Shown here: positions 11,727 to 24,080 of the stretch, in pieces
Position numbering within the stretch: the stretch's first letter is position 1
How the letters are laid out: the number at the start of each line of letters is the position of its first letter
Position numbers and translations under genes: made by a program
Notes under the pieces: generated by a model
What the model was told of the DNA's origin: nothing
Databases searched by the model: none
The model's input: only the letters and a program-made list of their open reading frames with translations
NCBI GenBank assembly: GCA_020055645.1
Contig: CM034548.1
Location: 15,004,001-15,068,000 of the forward strand
From: Tomocerus qinae
Taxonomy: Eukaryota > Arthropoda > Collembola > Entomobryomorpha > Tomoceridae
DNA length: 64,000 nt
Reading direction: 5' to 3'

Positions 11727-12851
11727 TCTCACTTCATCATAAACTGTCCACCTGATCACGTGGAAATTGACATGGGATTCACTTTTGATGACCCTAGGTC
11801 TTTTCCAGGTCACCGAAACTGTAACATGCTAGGCCCGAAAATACCAAATTTTCACTATGTCCACACTATTGACTTCGAATAGACTGTCTTGATCGGGCCA
11901 AAAAACCAAAATGGCGAGTCGGAGAGCTCTTTCCTTAGCTAGACTGTGAGCTGTGAGACTATTGGTGGCAATGAAACGACCGTCCCTACGTTGCTTACTC
12001 CCTGCCCATTGGCCGCCGAACCCCACGTGCCCACGCTTGGGAGTTCCTCCTGCCAAAACAACCCAAAACTCTCAGCCACCAACCAACTTCGTCGTAAATT
12101 TGTATTACGCTACCCGACTCTTCTCGTCTTCACTTACTTCACAGTTTTTGGCTTCACATCCCACTCCACTTAAACTCACAGCCACCAAATCCTTAATTTT
12201 TAACTCTACATCACGCTCCGCACTCTTTATACACATTACTCTTATAGGTATCGGCACAATACTCTCCTATACTCTCCAATACACAAACAGCGTTTCTGTA
12301 TTTTCTCCTTTTGCCTCAACAAAACTAACCAAACCCACTAAATATTATTATCACAAAACGTAACCTAAGCTCTTCGGCTCGTACTCTCTGACTGACTGTC
12401 TCGTGTTTCTCTCCTATGTTCTCCTACACACTCGCTCACTCCAACTGACTACTAGATTTGATTTTACTCCGTCCTCCTCTATGCTAACTCATCCACTACT
12501 ACTATACTATTTATTCTTCTCATCTTACGTTCAAGATGTACCTTATACATTACTACAACAGACCTTCATTCCTCTCGTTGTCATCCTCACTGTATTATAA
12601 ATATACTAAATACATTGTTACTTAATATATTATCATTTTCTTCTTGGTACCTTGTTTTGCTTTGTATTTTCATCCATTCCATTATTACATTTACCTGCCT
12701 GCTCAACTCTGTTTTCAAAGTCTTATAGCGCTATACATTTTAACTGCTTTTAGAGGTGGGACTCAGATTCAACTTCAACAACAATTGCCCGAAATCCCAC
12801 TCCACTACCTAGTGCTTTGCTTGAGTTGCTACATTGACACATTTCATAGTA
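11727..12851. other. Region upstream of the CBP start codon; likely 5' UTR and promoter
   Basis: Immediately upstream of the CBP ATG on its strand there is no further CBP coding similarity, and CBP normally begins at this MAD start. From about 11980 to 12600 the plus strand is unusually rich in C and T with runs of pyrimidine triplets. The open frames there have no protein-like composition that I recognise. No TATA box could be assigned. Confidence 0.4.
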
Positions 12852-13279
12852 AAGGGGATGGCACCAGTCTTATGGAGTTCATGGACCGACAGATCTGAAT
12901 AGGATTAATATATGTTGTAGCCCTATTTTTTCTGACCAAAAGTCATTATTGTCAAAATTCAATATGGGCTACCGTTTTCGAGATATCTGTGGTCAAAAAC
13001 TGCCTTTTTAACGTTAGGGGAGCAATCCGGTAGCCGAAACCCGCAGATTATTGTAATAATAACTATGGTTGGCGGGTAATAAATCTGCGGGTTTAGGCTG
13101 CCGGATTGCTCCCCTAACGTTAAAAAGGCAGTTTTTGACCACAGATATCTCGAAAACGGTAGCCCATATTGAATTTTGACAATAATGACTTTTGGTCAGA
13201 AAAAATAGGGCTACAACATATATTAATCCTATTCAGATCTGTCGGTCCATGAACTCCATAAGACTGGTGCCATCCCCTT
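12852..13279. repeat. Long near-perfect palindrome (foldback element)
   Basis: The arm at 12852-13048 is the reverse complement of 13083-13279 with only a few mismatches, about 197 bp per arm, around a spacer of about 34 bp. Paired positions sum to 26131 along the whole length; for example the ACGTTAGGGGAGCAATCCGG stretch pairs with its mirror at 13101-13120. No open frame of interest and no clear target-site duplication. It resembles a foldback or long-TIR non-autonomous transposon. A transcript would form a long dsRNA hairpin. Confidence 0.92.
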
Positions 13280-15220
13280 CCTCCTTCACAAATACTTGGG
13301 GTATTTTAAGACAAAACTAGTATATTATATCCTTAAGAGTAGGAGTCTTAGAAAATTGACAGCCACACAGTTTTATAGATTTTTGGGGTGTTATAAGACA
13401 GTCCGCGTATGGTAGTCGGTAGTCCTTTATAAATTCTATGGGGTGATGTAAGACAACCATATGTCCATTACCTTAGGATTCTTAGGAGATTCTTAGCACA
13501 TCATCAATATTTACGTTCGCATATGACTAATGTGGTTAAGACTCAACATCTTTGGAGATTCGGAGTTTTGTAGAATGAATGATGTTGGCGTTTTAAGATA
13601 ACGAATGTGATCAATATGGTCATGAAATTTATTACTCACGGACGTGATGAATATAAGAATATATACCTTTTGGGTTTGGAAATTTGAATATGCTGGCCAA
13701 CTTCTAATGAGTGATGATTTCTGAAGCAATTTCATTCATACGGTTGGTGTTTGTAGCTACCTACAAAAGTGAATTACACTGCCAATTTTAAAATTTAAGA
13801 CAGTTTTGGAATATATTTAAATGGAACAGTTTATTTTAATTAACAGTTTCTTAATTGCTATACAAATTTATATAAAATAAAATATTCAAAAATATATGGT
13901 TTTGTTTTGAATCGAAATTGGAAAGAAATTTAAAAAATTTGACATTTAGATTGGCTACAAAATTAATGTTTAATACAGACGAATTTATTCATTAATGGAA
14001 TCAGCTCACTAGACTTAAGAATCTTAATGTCAAATGTCTATATACGATCACTATGTACCGGAGCGCCCCTGAATATAAAATGACAATTTGGAGATTACTT
14101 TTGACAATTGTCCTTTTGCAAGACGGAATCGAAATATTTGTTTTCTAGTCTTGAGCTTTCTCTACCTTGTCGTCATGATAGGTCTAACACAAGCTTTACT
14201 TATTTACCAAAACAATGATTTTACTATGCAGTACGGGCCGATTAAGGATATTGACTCATTCTCTATTCTGAATACAGAGCTATAATTGTAATGTGAAATG
14301 TAATAGTGCCTTCTTATAATAGCACCCGTATCGTTCTTGTGTACTAGTGTACCGCACACGCTACACAAACTCTAGCTACAGCATAGAGTAGGCTTGTTGT
14401 GGCTTGTTAAATGTATCTTATTCGTATCTGGTATCGCATCGCATCAGTGTATACATTACATGCATGTACGCACATTGTATACTTGTATCCTAATCCTAAT
14501 AATAAAGCTAGGGTATAACAGAAAAGGACTGCACATTGATGACGGAAACTTAATTTATTCAAAATGACAAAAGTAGCACATTATAAATCTATACAATGCT
14601 AAGAAATGGGAGTTTCAATATGACGCTCGTGTTTTCCTGCAGAATAAAGAAAATTCCATACAATACCTTAAAGAATCACAAACCCATAAAGCAACAATTA
14701 CTGTAATTGTAATTTCTTACCAGTTTATACATTTACAAAAGAATCAGAATAACAACTTGAGTCAATAAAAAAAATTTATTTCATTACGGTACTTATTCTG
14801 TAAAAAACATTTCTAAATAAGTTATATTAATAATAGCTTAGCGCAACCAAATTCATTCATTACTTTCCAATTTTGAATACAGCGTAAATGCCTCCTTTTC
14901 TAATTTCGTCAAGCTGAATTTAAGATCTTAAGGGCAGGCATTTTTTAGAGATGAGACTTGGTAATACGTTGATTAGAAAGAGGTGTTTGCTTGTAAATTA
15001 TTAAACACAGTGGAAGGCATGTGATTAGAAAATACATAAAAGACTCAGTCAGCTTGTCACGCATTTGTAAGTCACGTTATATTATACGCAGGATATCGAA
15101 TGTGCCGTGAATTAAATTATATATATTATTTATTTTAGGTCGAATTTTGAAATTGTTTTTATAATGTGTATTACAGTGTATTTTATACCTAGAATTGTGC
15201 CCTAAAACCCTAAAAATATC
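13280..15220. other. Intergenic, nothing recognised
   Basis: AT-rich sequence without coding-like frames. The small plus-strand frame at 14088-14285 is hydrophobic but has no supporting context. A paragraph at 13300-13520 repeats the word 'taaGACAacc/act' loosely, without a clear unit. Confidence 0.5.
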
Positions 15221-15326
15221 AATTGACGTTTTCACGGTTAGGACCTTTGGTGGGCCAACATAGATAGTCCACGTACTTTGTTCATGTTCTGCCCTCCAAA
15301 AGTGCCTAACCGTGAAAACGTCAATT
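15221..15326. repeat. Small inverted repeat, 106 bp
   Basis: AATTGACGTTTTCACGGTTA at 15221-15240 is repeated in reverse complement at 15307-15326, and the arms extend with mismatches to about 15250 and 15297. The spacer is about 50 bp. It is consistent with a tiny MITE or hairpin; no target-site duplication is obvious. Confidence 0.8.
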
Positions 15327-17953
15327 CTAAAACCTAATCTAATCACTACAATATTATTATATCTGATCACATTCCGCTAAGAAAATAATGGACTTAACAG
15401 AAAATAACGGATCAACAAATTCCATTTTATTTGAATACATAAATGAGTGATTAAAAAAATAATGATATATTGCCTTAATTTTTAGGTAAGTAAAGTTTTA
15501 AGAAAATAATGCTGTACACATCTAGTACCAAACTTAATCGATGCATAGACCTTTTGTTCAGAACTAAAGCCAGTTCACTCGTTCACTGCTGTACCTACAA
15601 CCTACGTACAATATGCGATGTATACGGTTACATGCAGTTTCAATCCATCGCTGGAATATTGAGGGTATTCACCAATCACCATTTCTGTTGGTTAAAAATA
15701 TTATTCAATACTGTAAGGTTGATGCTTCTATCGTATAAATATTACAAAATCTGCAAAAACACTTTAAAAATAGCATTACATAAAAGTAAAGAATAATAAG
15801 AGTAATTAAATCCCCACTAGTTAGGTAAATATTAAGTATTCAATGTGGAATGAGCTTATCAAAAACGTTTGTTAGTCGAAATAGTTTAGTTTTGAGCTGA
15901 TTTGAAGACATAATGAATACCCCTACTTTTTGTATCATAGTTGAAGTTGCATTTTCATTCATACTCTAACGAGGAACAGAAAACACTGCTGTATTACCGT
16001 CAATATAGCTTGCCATAGAAGAGCGCCACCGCCAAATACCAAAACAATCAGCTGATACCGCAAAAAGATAATAATATGTTTAAAGTTAGTAAAATCTCAT
16101 TTATGTTTAATAGGAGATGAGATGATATTGACAATTTCAACATTTTCATTGCAATTAAAAATTTTGATGAACATTTGAAAAAATTCTGATATGTGTGTTA
16201 TTTATCTAATGATTTAATGCCTCAGTGGGATACAGACACAGACACAAGAGAATTTCAAATGAGTTGAGATGAAATGAAAGCAAAAAGTCCTATTGCGACG
16301 CACAATTGCTTGAGCTTACTTAGAACATAGAACAGATATTACTATACCTCATTTCATGTTTTCAAAACTGATAAACAAAAAAATATAGTAATTGAGATGC
16401 GTTACAATTTTTAATTTTGAAAATCATAATGAGGTGTCAATTTTATTAGAATAAATTAGCAAGTATTAAGAAGTCCATTCTTCAGTTAATATTTTACTCA
16501 ATTTCCCCTGACTGCTTAATCTAACACTAAGTATATATATACCTAACCAAAAATATAGCCTACAATTTTGAATTTGAATTGAGCATAAATAAAGGCTATT
16601 GACAGAATGACCATAAATTCATGTGCTTTGCTAATTAATAAACATCTTTGACTAGTTTGCTATTGCGCGACTGATTATTCCTTTGGCAATTTGGAGTTGC
16701 CCATTATTCCAAGCAAAACTACAAGACTGATGCATCGGAATATCACTTACTACAGGGTGCACTGAGCGCGTACTTACAAACACTACCTGGTAGAGCCCAA
16801 TCCACACGAAAATAATTATATTTTCCGTATTCGTATTGGACAACTTCTACTTTCTACTACTAATATGTATTGCATATTGCATTATGATTATGATTGTATG
16901 ATGATAAGGATTCTGATCCACTCGATCTTGTTGAATTTGCTACATTGTTGTAAAATATTATATATATTTATTTGTATGATTTGAAAAATACAAAAAATAG
17001 GGTACACCGACTAATGAAATTGCTGTATATGCTAAATTTCTAATGTATATAATACGTGTACAAAAATTGAATATCAAAAGTATGTTTTCGAGTTAAAAAT
17101 AGAGAATTTTCTTATGATTGGTAATGTATTGGTAATAGTGGGATAAGCAGAGATGCCTCAAGTGAGGATTAAAACACCTGAGACCAAAGATATTAACAGC
17201 GAGGAGGAGCACTGGTCCCCCTTTCCCCAGAAATTGACGACAAAAAAAATGCTGCTTCAAAAAGCCATAATTTATCGCGAGAACATGGTATATATTTGCA
17301 CTCTAAATCAGAGAAAAGCAGGAATGTTTTTAAAAAACATTTTCGTGCTTTGAGTTAAATGGAAAGGCAGTGGTTATGGCAATTTTGTCTTTTTGCGTCC
17401 CCTTGATCAATTCCGTTCATGGTTGTGCATAGGTGTAGTTAATTATAATGGACCACCTAGTCTAAAGCTGGGCTAAGTTTAATATTTATGTAGAGCTGGC
17501 GATGTATATTACCAATAAACGCCTAGTGGCCATAGTATTAAGAAATATTGTGCGTAATGACACTCAATTTCGGGAATTTATGAATGATTCTCGCATGATT
17601 GTAGTTTTAACCTTATATCCCAACTATTACACAAAAGAGTTTATCATAATGTATAGCAATGTATAACATTGTAATTATCTTGTCTTATGCACCCATTTAG
17701 GAATGGTATAATACATCCTAAATCCTTGCATCACGCCTTCGCTACACTATTTTGAAATACAGTGGCAAAATTTCATCTAATGATGTGCTGTATCATATCA
17801 AAGTTTTCATGAATTTTGTAAAAGAAAGTGTTAAATATTATGAATTCTATCCGTAATAAACGGCCACATCGAGGGGGCATACGTGCCACCCCCTGCCCCC
17901 TGAAATCGAGAGAATTAAAGAAATTTTTGTCTAATAATGCAAAAAACAGTAGT
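15327..17953. other. Intergenic, nothing recognised
   Basis: AT-rich sequence with short random frames only. A C/G-rich patch at 17865-17910 contains GGGGGCATACGTGCCACCCC but belongs to no recognisable gene. Confidence 0.5.
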
Positions 17954-18173
17954 CGATATCTGTTATTCGCTAGACATCTAGTGAGTACGAAGATATTAGT
18001 GTATTTGATGTCAATAATATCAGTGAATTTGATGACGGAATCCTTCGTACCATGAAGGTATTCATCATTAAATAGTAGTAGTTAGTAACTACCTTCATGG
18101 TAAGAAGGATCCCGCCATCAAATTCACTTAATATCTTCGTACTCACTAGATGTCAAGAGAGTAACAGATATCG
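17954..18173. repeat. Inverted repeat with an insertion in one arm
   Basis: The left arm 17954-18060 pairs with the right arm 18090-18173 around a 29 bp loop; the inner ends are CCATGAAGGTA and TACCTTCATGG, the outer ends CGATATCTGTTA and TAACAGATATCG. The left arm is about 23 bp longer because it contains an internal imperfect duplication (around 17999-18024) of its own TTAGTG-ATTTGATG segment. Likely a foldback/MITE remnant. Confidence 0.85.
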
Positions 18174-18828
18174 GCTGTTAACAAACACGTATTGTTGGTA
18201 ATTGCATATGGTTGTCTATCAACATTATACTGTTTCCACCATGAATTATCATGTTTTAGTGCAATAAAGGTCAATGTAGAACAATTTGGATTCCATACAC
18301 CATAAATATTTTATTCACCATTTAAATTAATCTGTCATATCTTAATTACTATACACTTTCACCCTAATTTTAATTTATTCGATAATGATTTAAATGATAT
18401 AATAGGAAAAACAAGTCTTACGCTTTACTTAATTCCCTGAGCCAATTTTTAGCCAAAAATTAAATCCTTCTACGTAAAACCAAAAGGGTTTCTGTAACCA
18501 GACTATGCATTTCTTGAGTTTATTATTTTAGAAACCTTAGGATTAACCTAATAAAGCCCACTTTTCAAAACAGGATATTTTGACTTTGTGGGACAAAATC
18601 ATATTTTTGGAAACTTATTATTCGAAACATTGCAGTTGAGCGAAATTGTCGAGTGAGACTATACATTAAACAATTTAATTAATAAATGAATTCTTGAGGT
18701 GAAAATTTATATTTTATGAACAAAAGCCTAATCTTTTTATCGATTTTGAAAAGCTAATTTACTATCTCCTTTCAGGGATTCATGGCGCTATAGGGCAGAT
18801 TTAATTTGTAGCTTATTGGTAAAAATAA

Positions 18829-21800
18829 TCAAAAGTAATTGTCGCATTCGCATTTGGGTGCTGTGCGATGAAGAGCCATTAGAGGTTGCATAGCAGATCG
18901 AAGACTGGAATATACATTTGGATACAAATCTTCTTGTTGTGCGAGTAGTTGCTTGACACGATCGTGCTCTGATGACATGTCGATGCATTCTGGACAGTTA
19001 TTCGGAATGATTGGCAGTTTTTTCGATGCCGCAAAATCTCGTATGTCCTTCTCTCGAACATTTACAAATGGACGAATTACCCGCAGGTCTCCATCTCTAC
19101 AAACAATATTTAGCTGACTATTCAAACAGAGATATCACATTACAGGTTTATTCACTATGGTTTATCCTAATTAGAAAAAGCAACCCGTTGATACCGATTA
19201 GTGCAGATAATAATAATAACTATATCTGGTAGTCACAGGATTTTTCTTATAACTTACTCCGAGTTCCGAGATTCATACATTATACAATACATGAATGATC
19301 AGAAGATCCACAGTCTATGTACTAACATATATACCCATTCATATCTCATCAATAAAAGCAAACGTAACCAATTTATTATAACCTTATTGGACAACATCGA
19401 ATTTTCGAATATGATGCAATTTTTTTAAATCATAATATTCTGATGATTCGAGTGAGAAATGCATACTACTGACACTAGAATTTAACCCGTTACAGTTATG
19501 CATATTCTTCTCCTCTCTCTCACAAGCTTTCGTCCAGGTAGAAGCTACACGTTTGTGTTTAAGTTTAAGACTCTTAAGACTAAGACTGGTATTTTTGGAA
19601 CATCGAGTTGAGAAGTTACAGTGCCACACTCCGTTTCTGCCTATCTGCCTTGTAGTCGGCTATTGAAACATCAAGGAGTTAAAACCTACCAAGACTGCGA
19701 GCAAGCTTCGTTACACTTTATTCATGTTGAAAGAATTTCTCACTATACCCTCGACTTTCTTATCTTTCTTGGACTAAATTGGACCCAATTAGACAGAGTT
19801 GAACTGAATTATAGGCCAAATTAGACCAAACTACTATAACATACATGTACTGTTATTTAATTTCGAAAGGTTGAGGCATTAATTAATTGGTTTAATTTTT
19901 AAAGATGCTAATGCAATATACTTACACCCCCAGTGCTGATAAATCCCCAGTAGAGCTATTGAATTTTATAAAAAAGAGAGTAAACTATAGTAGCACAAAG
20001 GAAAGGAATCTACTGGGTAGTAGAAGGTTGCTTGCATCTCTACTATACCAAGTAGGCTAGAAGCATTGCTGAACTCTATTACAAAATATAACTGTCTCTG
20101 ATTTTGTGCATTTGTGGAACTTGTCGCTAGAACAGGACAAAATTGTCGAATTTCAAAAGATACAAAGAATTATATCAATGATAAATTTGGTAGTCCATCT
20201 TTGACATGAAACTTATGAAAATACTGCGAAATTTTTCGTTCCAGCTTGTCGGTAGAAAGAAGAGGTCTTGGACAGTACTGTGGGTGCACCGGTGCAGGCA
20301 TGTATCCACGATTATTTGGGGAACGCATCAAAATAATATATTGACAAAAATTGGTATAGATATTCGAAAACTTTAGTAATTTTTGGCCTTTTCGGAAATA
20401 GTTTTCTCTGACTAAGGGGTCGCTGCGTACCTTCCGCTCAAGGAACAAAAAAGGTACTCCATTTTTACAAAAAAGTAAAAACGTACTAGTTTTTTTAACA
20501 AGCAGTCTTTTTTTGCTTTTTTACCTTTTTTGCGTTATTTACATCTAAAGTGTAAGTTAATGGGGCAAATTGCTACATCAAAAAAGGTAACCAGTAAAAA
20601 AGAGGACTGCATTTTTAAAAACGTGATCGTGTAAATTTATTATGGCATGACGAAAAAAAGCTTTACCATCAAATAAAGTGGAGAATATGGGACAGATGGG
20701 ATTATTATTTGTCAGACCCACATATACTACCACATATATTTAAATGTATAAAGATAATGTCTCATTAAAAACACATCAAATCTCAATTGATATTGACTTT
20801 GCTTTCAATCTGAGAAAATAAACATTCATCTGATTTCTGACTTACTTTACTGTACACGCTGCCTTCATGGTCCTCATTTGTCCGTTGTGAAAGATGGACA
20901 TTAAAAAACTTTCAGCCAATGTGTCCAAATTTTGCCCTGTTTATAGTTATTGGGATAGAATTTAACATATTTTGTGGCAGAAAGGCACAGTATTTTACTA
21001 TTATATTCATAGATAGTACGTACCAAAGGCCAAGACATTATAGCCATTTTTGCGAGCAGTAGCATTAATTCTTCCTAGTTTAAGTGTACTACGGGGACTA
21101 CATAATGACGTGATACATTCAGGTCCCTTTTCCAATGCCGTGACTGTAATATCTTGCTCTTCATAGAAATAAGATACTCCCAAAGTTTTCAAGTAAGGAA
21201 TGAGGGGTTTCGGATTGTAGCCACTATGCTTTGGATCCACAGTCACAGCACCAAAGGTGAAAGCAATTCCTTCTGGAGACATCACATATTGCATTTGTTT
21301 CATCGTATGCAGCAAAGACAGCGAATCTATCCCTCCACTCAGGCAAACCAGAACCTAATAAAAACTCATTGTACTGAATAGAGTTCAATAACTCTTGACA
21401 GTAAGAAAATGATTTTCAATGCTAAACAATTTTAAACAATTTGTAAAAGTAGCTCACCCGGTCCCCGTTTCTTAGCATAGAAAATTCCCTAATAGCCTAA
21501 TTTAGAATAAAAATTAATCCTATTGACAATATACGTACATATCTGTATAGCATTAGAAATGAAATTACCTCTGAAGTAAGCTTTATGATATCTTTCGAAG
21601 GAAGATGCCATTTTACAAGGTCATTCGGGTATTCATTGGGTAATCCTAACACTTCGCCAATGACATTTCTAGCTCGGACTTTCAAATCAACTTCTTTCTT
21701 TTCTTCAGGTTGAGGTTGAGTGCTATTCATTTGAGAAGGTCGGTTCTCTTTCCAATGTTCCACGTAAGAAATGATGTCGCGAATTTCTGTCTTCATTTGA

Positions 21801-23185
21801 ACAGCCACATCATCTGCCACTTTTCGAACTTCAAAGTCTACAGCAACATCGCTAACACATGCAGGGTTTGGTGGACAGGAATTTCCTAACGGGACTATTA
21901 CAGGTGATGTCATATTTCTCGAACCATTGTCTTGGGACAATTGAGGTTGTAAATTGTTGGCAACGATGGATATATCATAATTTCCTGACAGAACTTCCGC
22001 TTTGTCATTTTTCAAGCTTTCAAGAGACTTAATAGCAGGAGATTTGTCTTGAATCGGAATAAGTTTTAGTTGGTGGACCTCTTTTGGTACATTCATGATG
22101 CTCGGCTTTTTCTCCATTATGGCCTGCAGATTTTGGGAAAGCGATTCAAAACTTTTCTCGTTGGTTTCCAATCGTTTTGACGCTTTGGATTTTTCTGTCG
22201 ATACAATTGATATTGGTTTTTTAGCTCCCACAGTTCCCAGTCTATTCCCAGGCACAAGTCTAGTTGTGTCTTGTCTATTAGCTACAAATTCTGACGACTG
22301 GAGCCCCTTAATTTCAAATTCAGATAATCCAAGTCTATTGCTTTTTAATTTTGATGATCCAGACGTTTTAGTTCCCATTGCTAATGATGGGGGCATTTTA
22401 GCTCCTGATGCTCCAGGCATATTTCCTGGAAATAGTGACGATCCAGAAATTTTAGCTCCAGGTACTCCATGTGTATTCCCTATAAAAGTTGACGATCCAG
22501 ATATTTTTGATCCTGATGCTCCAGACGTATTTCCTACAAAAGTTGGTGACGATTCATACAATTTAGGTCTTAGCTCTGAGATTCCATCTTTATTAGCAAC
22601 AACAGTTGGTGATCCAGGCATTTTTGCTCCAAATTCAGATGATCCAGGCATTTTTACTCCAAATTCTGATGATTCGGGAATTTTGGTTCCAAATTCTGAA
22701 GATTTACGAGTATTATTAGCAAAATTTAACGTTCCTGGCATATTAGCTCGAAATCCAGATGACCCGGATACATTAGCTCCAAAATCTGATGATCCAGACA
22801 TATTAGTTCCAAAATCTGATAATACAGGTGTATTACTTCCAGTGAAACTGGCTTGACCACATCCATTGTTGTTTGGTATAAGTATAGCTCCAGGTTCAAT
22901 TTCAGACGCACTGGACGAAGTATTTGGTTCAATTCCAGGAGCTATTGTCCCAGTAGTTGGAAATGAATTGGAGTACATTGGGGTGCCAGCCATTCCATAT
23001 CGAACAGGTCCATGAACACCACTTCCCATTTCTGGAGCCACAAGATATGGGCCACCGTTTTTAATACCATTCTCAGTATGGTATGCATTCATATATGAAT
23101 TGACGTATCCTCTGTTTGTATAATGGACAGGTGTCAATATAAACTGTATAGGGATACTCCCATCATTTCTATTTACAGGAAACAT
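18829..23185 (-). CDS. TtcA-like PP-loop paralog with degenerate active site
   Basis: Five exons: 23185-21569, 21496-21458, 21354-21024, 20936-20846 and 19096-18829 (782 codons). The last four exons correspond one to one to those of the fusion gene at 30.7-49.1 kb; the three internal ones have identical lengths (39, 331, 91 nt). The first exon is a disordered region with degenerate repeats plus a conserved helical patch. The C-terminal third is a TtcA-type tRNA thiolase fold: PP-loop SGGIDS (about residue 558), ITSLCSPRSTLKLGR, GQNLDT, VIRPFVNVREKDIRDFA and CPEC. Compared with the intact copy, the CxxC of TtcA is CSPR, HLDD is NLDT and the PP-loop Lys is Ile. The frame is open and splice sites intact, so it is probably expressed but may lack thiolation activity. 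The start is taken at the first in-frame ATG; an in-frame stop lies a few codons upstream and no aminotransferase exons were found. Confidence 0.8.
20440..20630. mobile_element. Small dispersed element, copy 1 (intronic)
   Basis: Lies in the last intron of the TtcA-like paralog. It is built from repeated aaaaaaggta and taccttttttg words in opposite orientations around a core (TTATTTACATcTAAAGTG, then ACATCAAAAAAGGTAA). The same core occurs in reverse complement at 62.82-62.99 kb, so this is a dispersed non-autonomous element rather than simple sequence. Confidence 0.65.
22330..22840 (-). repeat. Degenerate coding repeat in the TtcA-like paralog
   Basis: On the minus strand this part of the first exon encodes a run of roughly 10-17 residue units around the pattern (M/I)(P/S)G(S/A)SxF(G/I)xx, for example SSEFGVKMPG, SSEFGAKMPG and SSTFIGNTHG. 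On the plus strand the word gatgatccagg(c/a)atttt recurs. The fusion gene's corresponding exon lacks this repeat. Confidence 0.8.
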
Positions 23186-24041
23186 TTTTGGGGGAAGGTC
23201 CAGATACACTTGTGTGAATTTTGCGACAAAGTAACAATTAGGGTGATTAATGTTTCACTGTGTAGCCAATTAAAACAATTCTCTTAGGATTAAGAGTTAC
23301 GGAGTCCCACGAATGGACGAGACAGCCTTTTCTTTAGCAGATCTAGATAAGTAAAAAAAGAGCCAAACATGAATCTCTTTCAATGTCACCCGGAAGACCA
23401 AATCCATTCAGGATTACGTGTTGACTATTTGTATTCATACGATTAGAATAGATTATAGAAGATTGGACAGAACCACACTAGAGCTAGATTACAAAATCAA
23501 AAATGTTGAGTACACAGTAGTACATACTGGAAATGGATGGCTGAATTGCATGTAATGTATATAGCTATGATATAATTCCTTTCAAAGTCCATATCATTAA
23601 ATATGAATAAAATGGAAAAATTATTTTTACTTTATAGCAAATGATTCAGCCTTTACGCACTTCAACTTCTACTTTTATGTATGTCAAAGAGGATTTAAGT
23701 CATTCATTTTTAAATGTGGAATAAGTTATAAGAGTATCTTGACTGCGACCTGTCTTGACCGGAGATTTCGTACCTGGGAGTTGCAGATTTCGTTTCTACG
23801 AATATTTTGTGTCTCAAGGTTTATACTTAAATTATAGTCCCTTCTTTTCATCTCCCAATTCATACCATGTCACAATTGGCATATACAAATACTCTAAGTT
23901 CTAAGTTGTCAAATGTCTAAGTTCTCCGTGAACCATTCAGAATTCAGACACACTGAGCTGTGCGCAGCTAAAAATAAAACCTGCTCGACAACACAAACTG
24001 GTGTATATTTATCTGAATTATATTCGTATGAATTTTATTTT
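23186..24041. other. Upstream of the TtcA-like paralog; probable 5' UTR/promoter
   Basis: The frame of the first exon remains open for a short way above the ATG, then meets a TGA directly after a possible acceptor (ACACAG at about 23260). No similarity to the upstream exons of the fusion gene is visible. Confidence 0.4.
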
Positions 24042-24080
24042 ATTACATCCAAGGGCGTATCTAGAAATTGGATTTAGGGG
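24042..24080. other. Left target-site duplication of the 24.05-24.67 kb MITE (start of element)
   Basis: The 8 bases ATTACATC at 24042-24049 recur at 24073+600, that is 24673-24680, immediately flanking the element described in the next entry. Confidence 0.6.

Noticed and set aside
22095..22856. Plus-strand 253-codon open frame rich in Asp/Pro/Leu
   Set aside because: It is the antisense shadow of the repetitive coding exon on the minus strand, whose family, splicing and paralog are clear.
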